NCBI GenBank assembly: GCA_000435175.1
Contig: FR880068.1
Coordinates: 2,240-24,184 of the forward strand
DNA from: Clostridium sp. CAG:245
GTDB lineage: Bacteria; Bacillota; Clostridia; TANB77; CAG-508
Direction: 5' to 3'
Length of the DNA: 21,945 nucleotides
Part shown: piece after piece, positions 7,956 to 14,669 of the stretch
How positions within the stretch are numbered: position 1 is the first letter of the stretch
Layout: every line of letters begins with the position of its first letter
Position numbers and translations under genes: made by a program
The notes under the pieces: generated by a model
The model's input: the letters and a program-made list of their open reading frames with translations, nothing else
The model's database searches: none
Told to the model about the DNA's origin: nothing

Positions 7956-8555
7956 ATGCGAACATTTGAAACGCAATTGGCTCTGAACAACATCAGCGTT
8001 CCCGTTCTTTTGCAAGAGCAGAATCGATTCTTAAAAAAGTTGAATGCCGCAAAAGCAGCATATTTCATGGTTACCAAAGCAATGTCTGCTCGGGAAAGGC
8101 AGTGGGATGAATATCGAAAAACTTTAACTGCTAACTGGGAATGCGAATTCCCTGAATTAGCAAAGGTTGAAACCGAACCGTATTTTTCATTTACAAATTT
8201 AGATGAGGCAGTTAATGTTTTCGAAGCAGACGTCAAAAAAATTCTGGACTTTTCCAGTCTCTACTTGCTTTATGCTAACATTAACGTTAAGGCTCACACA
8301 AAATGGTTACGGCAAGTAGTTGCAGAAGCCCCTGAAAACTGTGACCTTATTGTTATTCGGAGTAACTATACTCCTAGTGTCGATGCGGTTCGTAACTTTA
8401 ACCTTCAGGTATCTGCACATCAGCCTACTGTTATCGAGGCCTATGGCTATTGCCCTGTTTGGATTGCTTTTCGACCTGGCGAAAAAATTCGTACTCAAAA
8501 CTGGTGCATGGTAAAATCCAATAGCACCGTAGAGTATATAGTTGCAAACGACTGA
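7956..8555 (+). CDS. Orphan protein of unknown function, probably acquired
   Basis: A soluble protein of 199 residues that I do not recognise. The start is set at the ATG at 7956 (MRTFETQLAL) because it has GAGG 8 nt upstream; the in-frame ATG at 7902 has no ribosome site. There is no signal peptide or membrane segment. The N-terminal half is helical and charged (RFLKKLNAAKAAYFMVTKAM), and the middle reads FEADVKKILDFSSLYLLYANINV. The C-terminal part is mixed, with YGYCPVWIAFRPGEK. Base composition and codon use (GCC, CCG, CGG, GAG) are visibly more GC-rich than all neighbours. It has its own promoter, operator-like dyad and strong terminator, so it is a self-contained unit inserted between two blocks of the cell-wall cluster. 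Horizontal acquisition is inferred. Confidence 0.75.
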   Translation: MRTFETQLALNNISVPVLLQEQNRFLKKLNAAKAAYFMVTKAMSARERQWDEYRKTLTANWECEFPELAKVETEPYFSFTNLDEAVNVFEADVKKILDFSSLYLLYANINVKAHTKWLRQVVAEAPENCDLIVIRSNYTPSVDAVRNFNLQVSAHQPTVIEAYGYCPVWIAFRPGEKIRTQNWCMVKSNSTVEYIVAND

Positions 8556-8579
8556 TACTTTGTGAGTCCTCATAAAGTT

Positions 8580-8621
8580 CCATACACTCTGCATAAGAGA
8601 GTATGGGATTTTTTATTTTTT
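8580..8621 (+). terminator. Intrinsic terminator of the orphan gene
   Basis: CCATACACTCT (8580-8590) pairs with AGAGAGTATGG (8596-8606) with one mismatch and a 5-nt loop, followed by GATTTTTTATTTTTT. It lies 24 bp after the stop codon. Confidence 0.85.
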
Positions 8622-8634
8622 GTAAATTTTTGTA

Positions 8635-8663
8635 TTGATTTTTACCAAATTTGGTAATATACT
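8635..8663 (+). promoter_or_regulatory. D-lactate dehydrogenase promoter with palindromic operator in the spacer
   Basis: TTGATT (8635-8640) and TATACT (8658-8663) are 17 bp apart. The spacer is almost entirely the perfect 16-bp palindrome TTACCAAATTTGGTAA (8642-8657). A dimeric regulator bound here would block RNA polymerase. The sequence does not match the Rex consensus (TTGTTAANNNNTTAACAA) or a CcpA cre site, so the regulator is unknown. Confidence 0.7.
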
Positions 8664-8731
8664 AATAAGTGGCTTAATTTAGAAAACACTTCTATTTTCT
8701 GAAAATTAGGCAAGAAAGGAATTGATTTATT

Positions 8732-9727
8732 ATGATAAAAATAGCATTTTTTGATACTGAGGATTACGATAAGAAATTATTTGATGAGTATAACAAAACA
8801 TACAATTATCAAATTACTTATTTCAAGTCAAGATTAAACGCAGAAACAGCACCACTTGCAAAAGGATATGATGTTGTTTGTATTTTCGTAAATGATAAGG
8901 CAGATAAAGAAACCTTAGATATTTTAAATGAATCTGGAGTTAAATTATTAGCTCTAAGATGTGCTGGATTCAACAATGTAGATTTAAAACATCTTGGTAA
9001 CATTAGAGCCGTACGTGTTCCACAATACTCTCCATATGCCGTTGCAGAGCATGCCACTGCCCTATTACTAAATATCAACAGAAAAATATACAAATCTTAT
9101 CAAAGAGTAAAAAAATACAACTTTGCACTAGAAGGACTAGTTGGCTTTGATTTACATGGTAAAACAGTCGGAGTTGTTGGAACTGGAAAAATTGGAAAAG
9201 TATTTATCCAAATAATGAAAGGATTTGGAACAAAGGTTATTGCATATGATTTATTCAAAGATGAAAAAGCAGCTGAAGAATTAGGATTCGAATACGTTAG
9301 CTTTGATGAACTATGTGAAAAATCTGATATAATATCACTTCACTGCCCTCTTACACCTGAAACAGAGCATATAATCAACAAAAAATCTTTGGATAAGATG
9401 AAAGAAGGAGTTATAATAATTAACTGTAGTAGAGGTGGATTAATTAACACAGATGACTTAATAGCTGAATTATCAACTGGAAAAATTGGCGGTGTAGGAT
9501 TAGATGTATACGAACATGAAGAAGATTACTTCTTAATGGATATGTCTGGTTCATATAAGAGAGATAAAAACTTATCACTATTAATCTCTATGCCAAACGT
9601 TATAATAACTGCACACCAAGCATTTTTCACATCTGAAGCATTAAACAAAATTGCAAGTGATACATGCCAAAATATTAAAGATATTTTTGAAACAGGAACT
9701 TGTCAAAACGAATTAAAAGGTGAATAA
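8732..9727 (+). CDS. ldhA: D-lactate dehydrogenase (D-2-hydroxyacid dehydrogenase family)
   Basis: NAD-dependent enzyme reducing pyruvate to D-lactate, which regenerates NAD+ during fermentation. The 331-residue length is typical. The Rossmann motif VVGTGKIG is at 148-155, and the substrate-side segment RCAGFNNVD at 76-84. The catalytic set is Arg234 (NCSRGG), Glu263 (YEHEE) and His295 (ITAHQAF). The EHEEDYF and late TAHQAFFT features favour D-LDH over other 2-hydroxyacid dehydrogenases, though broader 2-ketoacid use is possible. AAAGGA lies 11 nt before ATG. The leader contains a weak hairpin (8673-8709). It has its own regulated promoter (8635-8663). It lies opposite the dcw genes on both sides, so it is not functionally part of that cluster. 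D-lactate can also enter cell walls, but nothing here shows that. Confidence 0.93.
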   Translation: MIKIAFFDTEDYDKKLFDEYNKTYNYQITYFKSRLNAETAPLAKGYDVVCIFVNDKADKETLDILNESGVKLLALRCAGFNNVDLKHLGNIRAVRVPQYSPYAVAEHATALLLNINRKIYKSYQRVKKYNFALEGLVGFDLHGKTVGVVGTGKIGKVFIQIMKGFGTKVIAYDLFKDEKAAEELGFEYVSFDELCEKSDIISLHCPLTPETEHIINKKSLDKMKEGVIIINCSRGGLINTDDLIAELSTGKIGGVGLDVYEHEEDYFLMDMSGSYKRDKNLSLLISMPNVIITAHQAFFTSEALNKIASDTCQNIKDIFETGTCQNELKGE

Positions 9728-9890
9728 ATTTTGACCAATGGATGGTTCCTTTTGTGGTCGAAAATAAATTTAAAAAACATTGCAAGAAAACAATTTTTAA
9801 TTTTGAAGAATAAGGTCAAACTCGCCTTTCGAGGAGCCATTCAGCGACGGCCAAGAGTGCCTACCGAAATTTTATTGTTTCTTGCAAGTT
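9728..9890. other. Structured intergenic segment with nested inverted repeats
   Basis: This lies between the convergent ldh and PBP genes. TTTTGACCA (9729-9737) pairs with TGGTCGAAAA (9755-9764), one bulge. TTGCAAGAAAACAAT (9780-9794) pairs with ATTGTTTCTTGCAA (9874-9887), one bulge. The 80-bp interval enclosed by the second pair is distinctly GC-richer and holds a CTCG-cctt-tCGAG hairpin. An open frame crosses it from a TTG codon at 9731, but it has no ribosome site and runs antisense into the PBP gene, so I do not call a gene. It could be a decayed MITE-like insertion. Confidence 0.45.
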
Positions 9891-9941
9891 ACAATAATAA
9901 TCGCTCAAAAAAGGTCGTCCCTATTGGGCGATTATTATTGT
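9891..9941. terminator. Long perfect hairpin at the convergent ldh/PBP ends
   Basis: ACAATAATAATCGC (9891-9904) and GCGATTATTATTGT (9928-9941) form a perfect 14-bp stem with a 23-nt loop. The last codons and stop of the PBP gene lie in the right arm. The plus-strand side is followed by ACCACTTTTTGTTTTTATT, so it best fits a terminator for ldh read-through. On the minus strand no U-tract follows. Confidence 0.55.
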
Positions 9942-12056
9942 ACCACTTTTTGTTTTTATTCCTGCTTTTGGTAATTGGTCAGTTATTGTTTCTTTTTCTT
10001 CACTTTTCTTAAATTCTAATTGTAGTCCAACATCTTCTAATGCCTTTTTTGCTTCTTTTTCTGTCATTCCGATTATGTTTGGAACTTCCACTTCTTGTTT
10101 TTCTTCTTCTTGTTCATTATCTTTTTTTATTTCTAGATATGGCAGTACCTCTCCTAGTACTTGTGAGCCTATTGGTGCTGCAACTCCTCCACCTTGATGT
10201 CCGCCTTCCCCAGTTGGATTGTACAAGGTTATTAATATGCACACTTCTGGATCTGATATTGGAGCAGTTCCGATGAATGATGTTACGTATTTTCCTGTAT
10301 TTACACCATCTTCTGATGTTCCTGTTTTTCCGCCTATACTGTATCCTTTTACTTGAGCATTTTTCCCGGTTCCTTCTGCAACAACGCTTTCCATCATACT
10401 AAGCATTTTTTTAGACGTTTCCTCTGATATTACTCTGTCTTTTTTCTCTACTTCTACGTTTGTTACTTCTCCTGTTTTGCTGTCTATTATTTGTTTTACG
10501 ACTCTTGGTTTTATATATGTGCCTCCATTCGCTATTGTAGAAACCATTGTTATCATTTGTATTGGTGTAACCTCAAATCTTTGACCAAATGCAATTGTTC
10601 CCAGCTCAACTGGTCCAACCTTTTTTTCAGCCAAGAATATTCCTGTTGCTTCTCCTGGCAAGTCTATTCCAGTCTTGCTTAAGAATCCATACTTTCTTAG
10701 ATATTCATAATACTTAGTAACTCCTATTTTTTCTCCTAGCCCTATAAATACTGGATTACACGAATTCATAAGTGCTTGCCTTAAACTCTCAGGCCCATGT
10801 GGCCTATAATACCTCCAGCATTTCATCTTAGTTCCAGCCACATCAATATAGCCAACACAACAAAACTCACCTTCCTTATCCGTTGTTTGAACTATGCCTT
10901 CTTGTAGTGCAGTTGATGCAGTTACTAGTTTAAATGTTGAACCCGGCTCATATGTATCCGAAATCGCCTTATTTCTCCACATTGCCTGAAGAGCATTTGA
11001 ACGTTCAGTTGCAGTCATAGAACTCCAATTAGCTTTTTGTTCTTCATTATTTATAGTATACGGATCATTCAAATTAAAATCTGGATAACTTGCAATTGCA
11101 AGAATATCCCCATTTTTAGGGTTCATTACACATATGTTTCCACCATCTGTACACACATTATCTATACAAGCTTCTTTCAAATATTTTTCTGCAATTCCTT
11201 GAATCGTTGCATCAATAGTAAGTACTAAATCATTTCCGTCTTTTGCAGGCTCATAATTCTCAGATACATCGCTAATATCTAGCCCTTTGGCATCTGTCAT
11301 CTTTAAAATCTTGCCATTTTCTCCATTTAAAACATCGTCATACCTAGCCTCTATCCCCGCTAGCCCTTGATTATCACTACCACAAAATCCTATTATTTGC
11401 GAAGCTAAATTATTAAAAGGATAAAATCTTTTAGTATCTTCATCAATATTAATTCCAGATGTAATATTCTCATTCTTCATCCATACACGAAGCTCATTGC
11501 TTTTATCTTTATCAACTTTTTTTGCAATTGTCTCTATTGCAGTTTTCTTGTTTACCTTTTTAAAAACTTTTTCATAATCTAATTCAAACAATTCAGCAAA
11601 TTTTCTAGCAACTTTCTCCTTATTTTCTTTAGATATGTTTACAGGATTTATGGTAATTGTTTCAACACTACTGCTAGTTGCTAGTACTGTCTTACCAGTT
11701 GCATCATAAATAGTTCCTCTCTTCGGATTAATTTTTCTATCCAAGGTTTGTTGTAAATATGCCATTTGTTGCAAACTATCACCATTATGAAATTGAATCC
11801 ATGCAACCCTTATTATTAAAGCCAGAAAAACGGTAGTAACAATTAAAAGAGCTATTCTAATTCTCTTCTTTCTAGAAATTTCACCAGTCTTTTCTAGCTG
11901 ATATTTCTTCATCTTAGATGCTCTTTTTAACCTTTTCTCTGCTTTATTCTTATTTTTATTCTTTCTATGTAATAAATTTTTATTTAATTTTTCATCTCTA
12001 CTACTATTCTGTTCTTGCTTTTTTAATTTCTTAATATTCAAAAAATCCCTTAACAT
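9921..12056 (-). CDS. Class B penicillin-binding protein with PASTA domain (FtsI/SpoVD type)
   Basis: D,D-transpeptidase that cross-links septal or spore-cortex peptidoglycan outside the membrane. The start is placed at the ATG at 12054-12056, 5 nt after AGGTGA, giving 711 residues; a longer GTG-start reading adds only three. A long basic cytoplasmic tail precedes one membrane segment (about 67-86). The dimerisation domain follows (KINPKRGTIYDATG). The active site has Ser373 in STFK, SCN at about 432-434 and KTG at about 577-579. A single PASTA domain (VPNIIGMTEKEAKKAL) fills the last 58 residues. The PASTA tail fits SpoVD or PBP2b-like FtsI; which of the two cannot be decided here, and no second PBP gene is present. 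It follows ftsL-like after an apparent terminator. Confidence 0.95.
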   Translation of the reverse strand: MLRDFLNIKKLKKQEQNSSRDEKLNKNLLHRKNKNKNKAEKRLKRASKMKKYQLEKTGEISRKKRIRIALLIVTTVFLALIIRVAWIQFHNGDSLQQMAYLQQTLDRKINPKRGTIYDATGKTVLATSSSVETITINPVNISKENKEKVARKFAELFELDYEKVFKKVNKKTAIETIAKKVDKDKSNELRVWMKNENITSGINIDEDTKRFYPFNNLASQIIGFCGSDNQGLAGIEARYDDVLNGENGKILKMTDAKGLDISDVSENYEPAKDGNDLVLTIDATIQGIAEKYLKEACIDNVCTDGGNICVMNPKNGDILAIASYPDFNLNDPYTINNEEQKANWSSMTATERSNALQAMWRNKAISDTYEPGSTFKLVTASTALQEGIVQTTDKEGEFCCVGYIDVAGTKMKCWRYYRPHGPESLRQALMNSCNPVFIGLGEKIGVTKYYEYLRKYGFLSKTGIDLPGEATGIFLAEKKVGPVELGTIAFGQRFEVTPIQMITMVSTIANGGTYIKPRVVKQIIDSKTGEVTNVEVEKKDRVISEETSKKMLSMMESVVAEGTGKNAQVKGYSIGGKTGTSEDGVNTGKYVTSFIGTAPISDPEVCILITLYNPTGEGGHQGGGVAAPIGSQVLGEVLPYLEIKKDNEQEEEKQEVEVPNIIGMTEKEAKKALEDVGLQLEFKKSEEKETITDQLPKAGIKTKSGTIIIAQ

Positions 12057-12106
12057 ACAAATCACCTAATTATATGTATTCGAATTTCCATTGAATATGA
12101 CCTAAC

Positions 12107-12145
12107 AAAAAAGATAATACCTATTTTATAAAATAAGTATTATCT
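12107..12145 (-). terminator. Terminator between the ftsL-like and PBP genes
   Basis: AGATAATACCTATTTT (12112-12127) pairs with AAAATAAGTATTATCT (12130-12145) as a 16-bp stem with one G-U pair on the minus-strand RNA, followed by TTTTTT. It overlaps the ftsL-like stop codon. Its very small loop and AT-rich stem leave efficiency open, but it would reduce read-through from mraZ-rsmH-ftsL into the PBP gene. Confidence 0.6.
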
Positions 12146-12653
12146 ATTTAATGATCTGTGTTAATTTTTTTATTAATTTTTCGAACCAAGAAGAATTATC
12201 ATTTAATATTACTTCTTCTGATGCAGGTTCTACGTAGTCTTTTTTCTGTAAGTCTAGATAAATTTTGTTGCTATTATCTAGTTTTTGCATTCCCAATTTA
12301 TCTTGTGCAGCCTTTTCGATAGAACTTAAATTTAAGCTATTTTCTATGCTTACTTTTAATTGCTCATTTTCTTTTTGTACCGCACTTACTTTTGATTTTA
12401 TGTTTTCTTTTGAATTGTATTCTTCATTTATTAGTGAGTATCTATAACTTATGGTAAATAGCATAACAAAAGCAAGACCAATATAAACTACTGGTTTATA
12501 ATTGTACTTATTCTTTTGCTGTTTGCTAGGTTTCTTTGTGTTTTGTGGCTTTACATTTGTCTTTTTCTTAGCTTTTTTTGTTGGTACATATTCAGGCTGT
12601 AATTTTTTTGGGCTAGTCTCATACTGATACCCATAGCCTCCATAGTTTGCCAT
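12144..12653 (-). CDS. ftsL: FtsL-like septal bitopic membrane protein
   Basis: A 169-residue single-pass protein in the position of ftsL, between rsmH and the class B PBP. The N-terminal 52 residues are hydrophilic and Lys-rich (cytoplasmic). One membrane segment, VVYIGLAFVMLFTISYRY, lies at about 55-72. A heptad-like coiled coil follows (KSKVSAVQKENEQLKVSIEN), then AAQDKLGMQKLDNSNKIYLDL, a typical FtsL/DivIC ending. A further hydrophilic C-terminal tail is longer than usual. FtsL forms the FtsQ/DivIB-FtsL-FtsB/DivIC complex that activates FtsW and its PBP. AGAGGTGGGG precedes ATG by 8 nt. Primary sequence conservation in this family is low, so the name rests on topology, motif and synteny. 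Confidence 0.85.
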   Translation of the reverse strand: MANYGGYGYQYETSPKKLQPEYVPTKKAKKKTNVKPQNTKKPSKQQKNKYNYKPVVYIGLAFVMLFTISYRYSLINEEYNSKENIKSKVSAVQKENEQLKVSIENSLNLSSIEKAAQDKLGMQKLDNSNKIYLDLQKKDYVEPASEEVILNDNSSWFEKLIKKLTQIIK

Positions 12654-12685
12654 AAGTTATTCCCCACCTCTTTTCTTCTTTAGGT

Positions 12686-13624
12686 TTATTTTTTCTCGTG
12701 TCTTTCAAATATTCTAAGCTTAGCGCTCTTTGACCTCGAGTTTTCTTCTTTTTCTTGCTCTGTTGCCTCTATTGGCTTTTTGTTAATTATTTTTCCATAA
12801 GATTTATAATTACAAACGCAATATGGCAATTCTTTTGGGCATGTACAATGTCCTTGAGCTTCTATATACGCATTTTTAACTGCTCTATCTTCTAATGAAT
12901 GAAATGTTATAATGCATAATCTTCCATTTTCTTTTAAACATTCAATAGAATTTAAAACAGTATAATACAATGGTTTTATTTCATTATTTACTTCTATTCT
13001 AATTGCTTGAAATGTTCTTTTTGCAGGGTGTCCGTCTTTTTGTTTAGATTTTGGTATAGATTCTTCTATTATTTTTACAAGTTCATCTGTTGTTTCTATA
13101 ACTTTTTCAGCTCTATATTTACAGATATTTCTTGCTATATTTCTAGAAAATTTTTCTTCTCCATACTCAAAAATAATATTGGCAAGTTTCTCTTCGTCAT
13201 AATTATTAACAACATCTTTTGCTGTTAATGACTGCGTTTGATCCATTCTCATATCTAGTTCATTGCTTCCTAGATAGCTAAACCCTCTATTACGCTCGTC
13301 TAATTGGTATGACGAAACTCCCAAATCTAACAAAATTCCATCAACTTTGTCTATATTAAATTCTTCTAAGATTTCTTTTATTTCATCATGATTACCATGA
13401 ACATATTTTACATTTGAAAATTCTTTTAAATTTTCTTTTGCAGCTTTTAAAGCTTCCTCATCACGGTCAATGCCAATTAACATTCCCTTTTTAGATAACC
13501 TTTTAGCAATTTCTTTGCTATGTCCGGCTCCTCCAAGAGTTCCATCAACATATATTCCGTCTGGATTTATATTAAGTCCTTCAATACATTCATTCAGCAT
13601 TACTGGGGTATGTTTAAATTCCAA
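12686..13624 (-). CDS. rsmH: 16S rRNA (cytosine1402-N4)-methyltransferase
   Basis: SAM-dependent enzyme (MraW) that N4-methylates C1402 in the ribosomal P site. The 312-residue length is normal. Motif I is VDGTLGGAGHS at about 27-37. GILLDLGVSSYQLD follows, then HPAKRTFQAIRIEVN and CIITFHSLEDR, all diagnostic. The start codon is TTG (13622-13624): AGAGGA lies 6-7 nt upstream and the encoded EFKHTPVMLNE is the conserved N-terminus. The first gene of the block, mraZ, is 391 bp upstream rather than adjacent, and the intervening leader holds a nested hairpin and a possible 12-codon ORF. ftsL-like follows after 32 bp. Confidence 0.97.
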   Translation of the reverse strand: MEFKHTPVMLNECIEGLNINPDGIYVDGTLGGAGHSKEIAKRLSKKGMLIGIDRDEEALKAAKENLKEFSNVKYVHGNHDEIKEILEEFNIDKVDGILLDLGVSSYQLDERNRGFSYLGSNELDMRMDQTQSLTAKDVVNNYDEEKLANIIFEYGEEKFSRNIARNICKYRAEKVIETTDELVKIIEESIPKSKQKDGHPAKRTFQAIRIEVNNEIKPLYYTVLNSIECLKENGRLCIITFHSLEDRAVKNAYIEAQGHCTCPKELPYCVCNYKSYGKIINKKPIEATEQEKEENSRSKSAKLRIFERHEKK

Positions 13625-13654
13625 GTTTCTATCCTCTACTTTTTAAAATTTTAT

Positions 13655-13700
13655 ATAGCACAATCAGTTGGTATTATTCATACCAACTGGCAAGTGCTAT
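13655..13700 (-). ncRNA. Two-tier hairpin in the rsmH leader
   Basis: ATAGCAC (13655-13661) pairs with GTGCTAT (13694-13700), and inside it AGTTGGTA (13666-13673) pairs with TACCAACT (13681-13688). A 4x5-nt internal loop separates the stems and the terminal loop has 7 nt. All 15 pairs are Watson-Crick. It lies about 30 bp before the TTG start of rsmH. No U-tract follows, so it is not a terminator. It could be a cis-acting regulatory RNA or protein-binding structure; function unknown. Confidence 0.5.
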
Positions 13701-13735
13701 CTTATTATCCTTTTCATTAGTATTTTGGACTTCAT
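13697..13735 (-). CDS. Possible 12-codon leader peptide upstream of rsmH
   Basis: ATG at 13733-13735 with GGAG 7 nt upstream encodes MKSKILMKRIIR and stops with TAG at 13697-13699, inside the right arm of the hairpin. A ribosome finishing this ORF would hold the outer stem open. The ribosome site and overlap are seen; translation is inferred. No codon run suggests amino-acid sensing. It may be chance. Confidence 0.25.
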   Translation of the reverse strand: MKSKILMKRIIR

Positions 13736-14015
13736 TTGTTCACTCCATCATTCGTAATTTTAATTATCTTTAGTGGTAATTTATAGCCATCTTTAGTTTC
13801 TACTAAATTTAGCTTTGGTAATTTAAAATATTTAATCTTTTGAATTGGATTTCATCTTGTGTTTTCTTTTGGTGTAGGTTAGTTTTCTTTAGTTGGATAC
13901 ATTTTTTTAGTTGAAAATATTTTTTCTTTTGTTCACATTTGGCTTTAGTATTTTAATGTTTTATCATTTGTTTATAATTTTCTCTTTTGTTTAAGACTAT
14001 ATAAACTTATAAAAG

Positions 14016-14447
14016 TTATATACCTAAATCTTCCATGTTTTGTTCTATTTCTTCAATAGAAAGATTTTCTTCACTATTATGTTCTTCCCATTTTGCCTTG
14101 TCCCAGATTTCTATTCTGGTACCAGCTCCGATTATTGTTACATCCTTGTCTAATTTTGCAACTTCACGAAGCTTTCCTGCTATTAAAAATCTTCCTTGTT
14201 TGTCTAATTCACATTCTGTAGCCCCTGATAAAAAGAATCTTACAAAGTTTCTAGCATTTTTGTTGGTGATTGGTAGTGCTTTTAATTTATCTTCGAATTT
14301 TTCCCATTCAGACATAGAAAATCCAAACAAACAACCATCTAAACCTGTTGTTAGTATAAATTTTTCTCCCATGTCCTCTCTTAACTTGGCTGGCATTATT
14401 AATCTGCCCTTCGCATCAAGAGAATGTTCGTATTCTCCAATTAACAC
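14016..14447 (-). CDS. mraZ: Transcriptional regulator MraZ
   Basis: DNA-binding regulator of the division and cell wall cluster, built from two AbrB/SpoVT-like half-domains; a ring-forming oligomer in known structures. The 143-residue length is normal. The duplicated DxxGR motif is DAKGRLIMPAKLRE at 11-24 and DKQGRFLIAGKLRE at 82-95. The start codon is GTG (14445-14447): AGGTGA lies 6 nt upstream and the protein begins MLIGEYEHSLD as expected. It is the first gene of the block. Three AAGTGGTA boxes stand between its -10 box and its start codon, matching the repeated GTGG-type binding sites known for MraZ, so autoregulation is likely. Confidence 0.97.
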   Translation of the reverse strand: MLIGEYEHSLDAKGRLIMPAKLREDMGEKFILTTGLDGCLFGFSMSEWEKFEDKLKALPITNKNARNFVRFFLSGATECELDKQGRFLIAGKLREVAKLDKDVTIIGAGTRIEIWDKAKWEEHNSEENLSIEEIEQNMEDLGI

Positions 14448-14462
14448 TTTTATTCACCTCGC

Positions 14463-14501
14463 TAACACTTTTTTACCACTTTGTACCACTTTCTACCACT
14501 T
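14463..14501 (-). promoter_or_regulatory. MraZ-box array
   Basis: On the minus strand AAGTGGTA occurs at 14494-14501, 14484-14491 and 14474-14481, an exact 10-bp period, with a one-mismatch copy (AAGTGTTA) at 14463-14470. Known MraZ sites are direct repeats of a GTGG-type core with a near-10-bp period. The array starts just downstream of the -10 box, so binding would block initiation or early elongation. Confidence 0.8.
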
Positions 14502-14508
14502 CAATTAA

Positions 14509-14537
14509 ATTGTAATACAAGAAATTTAAAAAATCAA
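14509..14537 (-). promoter_or_regulatory. Predicted mraZ promoter
   Basis: Minus-strand TTGATT (14532-14537) and TACAAT (14509-14514) with a 17-bp spacer. The predicted +1 falls at the edge of the first MraZ box. Confidence 0.6.
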
Positions 14538-14669
14538 TACTTTTTTCAAAATTTTTTTCAAAATTTTGTTAATTCTATAATAAATTTTCTTCATAATACA
14601 AATAAAAAATTAATTTACGTTTTTTTATCACATTAACGAGTTAATTTCTACTAATATTTTTTACATTTT

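Larger units (their letters stand above)
13625..14015. other. 391-bp mraZ-rsmH spacer without an identified gene
   Basis: In most Firmicutes mraZ and rsmH are nearly adjacent; here a 391-bp, strongly strand-biased (T-rich on plus, A-rich on minus) spacer separates them. It contains a nested hairpin (13655-13700) and a 12-codon ORF with a ribosome site (13697-13735). A minus-strand open frame of about 40 codons just upstream has no start codon. I see no known RNA family. Confidence 0.6.

Noticed and set aside
8642..8657. Palindrome in the ldh promoter as a Rex or CcpA site
   Set aside because: It lacks the TTGTTAA/TTAACAA halves of Rex sites and the CG centre of cre sites, so the regulator is left unnamed.
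9731..10012. 93-codon plus-strand frame from a TTG codon after ldh
   Set aside because: It has no ribosome site, is antisense to the PBP gene over its second half, and is made of palindromic DNA; it reads as a by-product of the structured spacer.
13655..13700. rsmH leader hairpin as a tRNA, T-box or terminator
   Set aside because: There is no cloverleaf, no T-box TGG/CGG signature and no following U-tract.
14035..14508. 157-codon plus-strand frame opposite mraZ
   Set aside because: It is the antisense shadow of mraZ and its operator, without a start signal or recognisable product.
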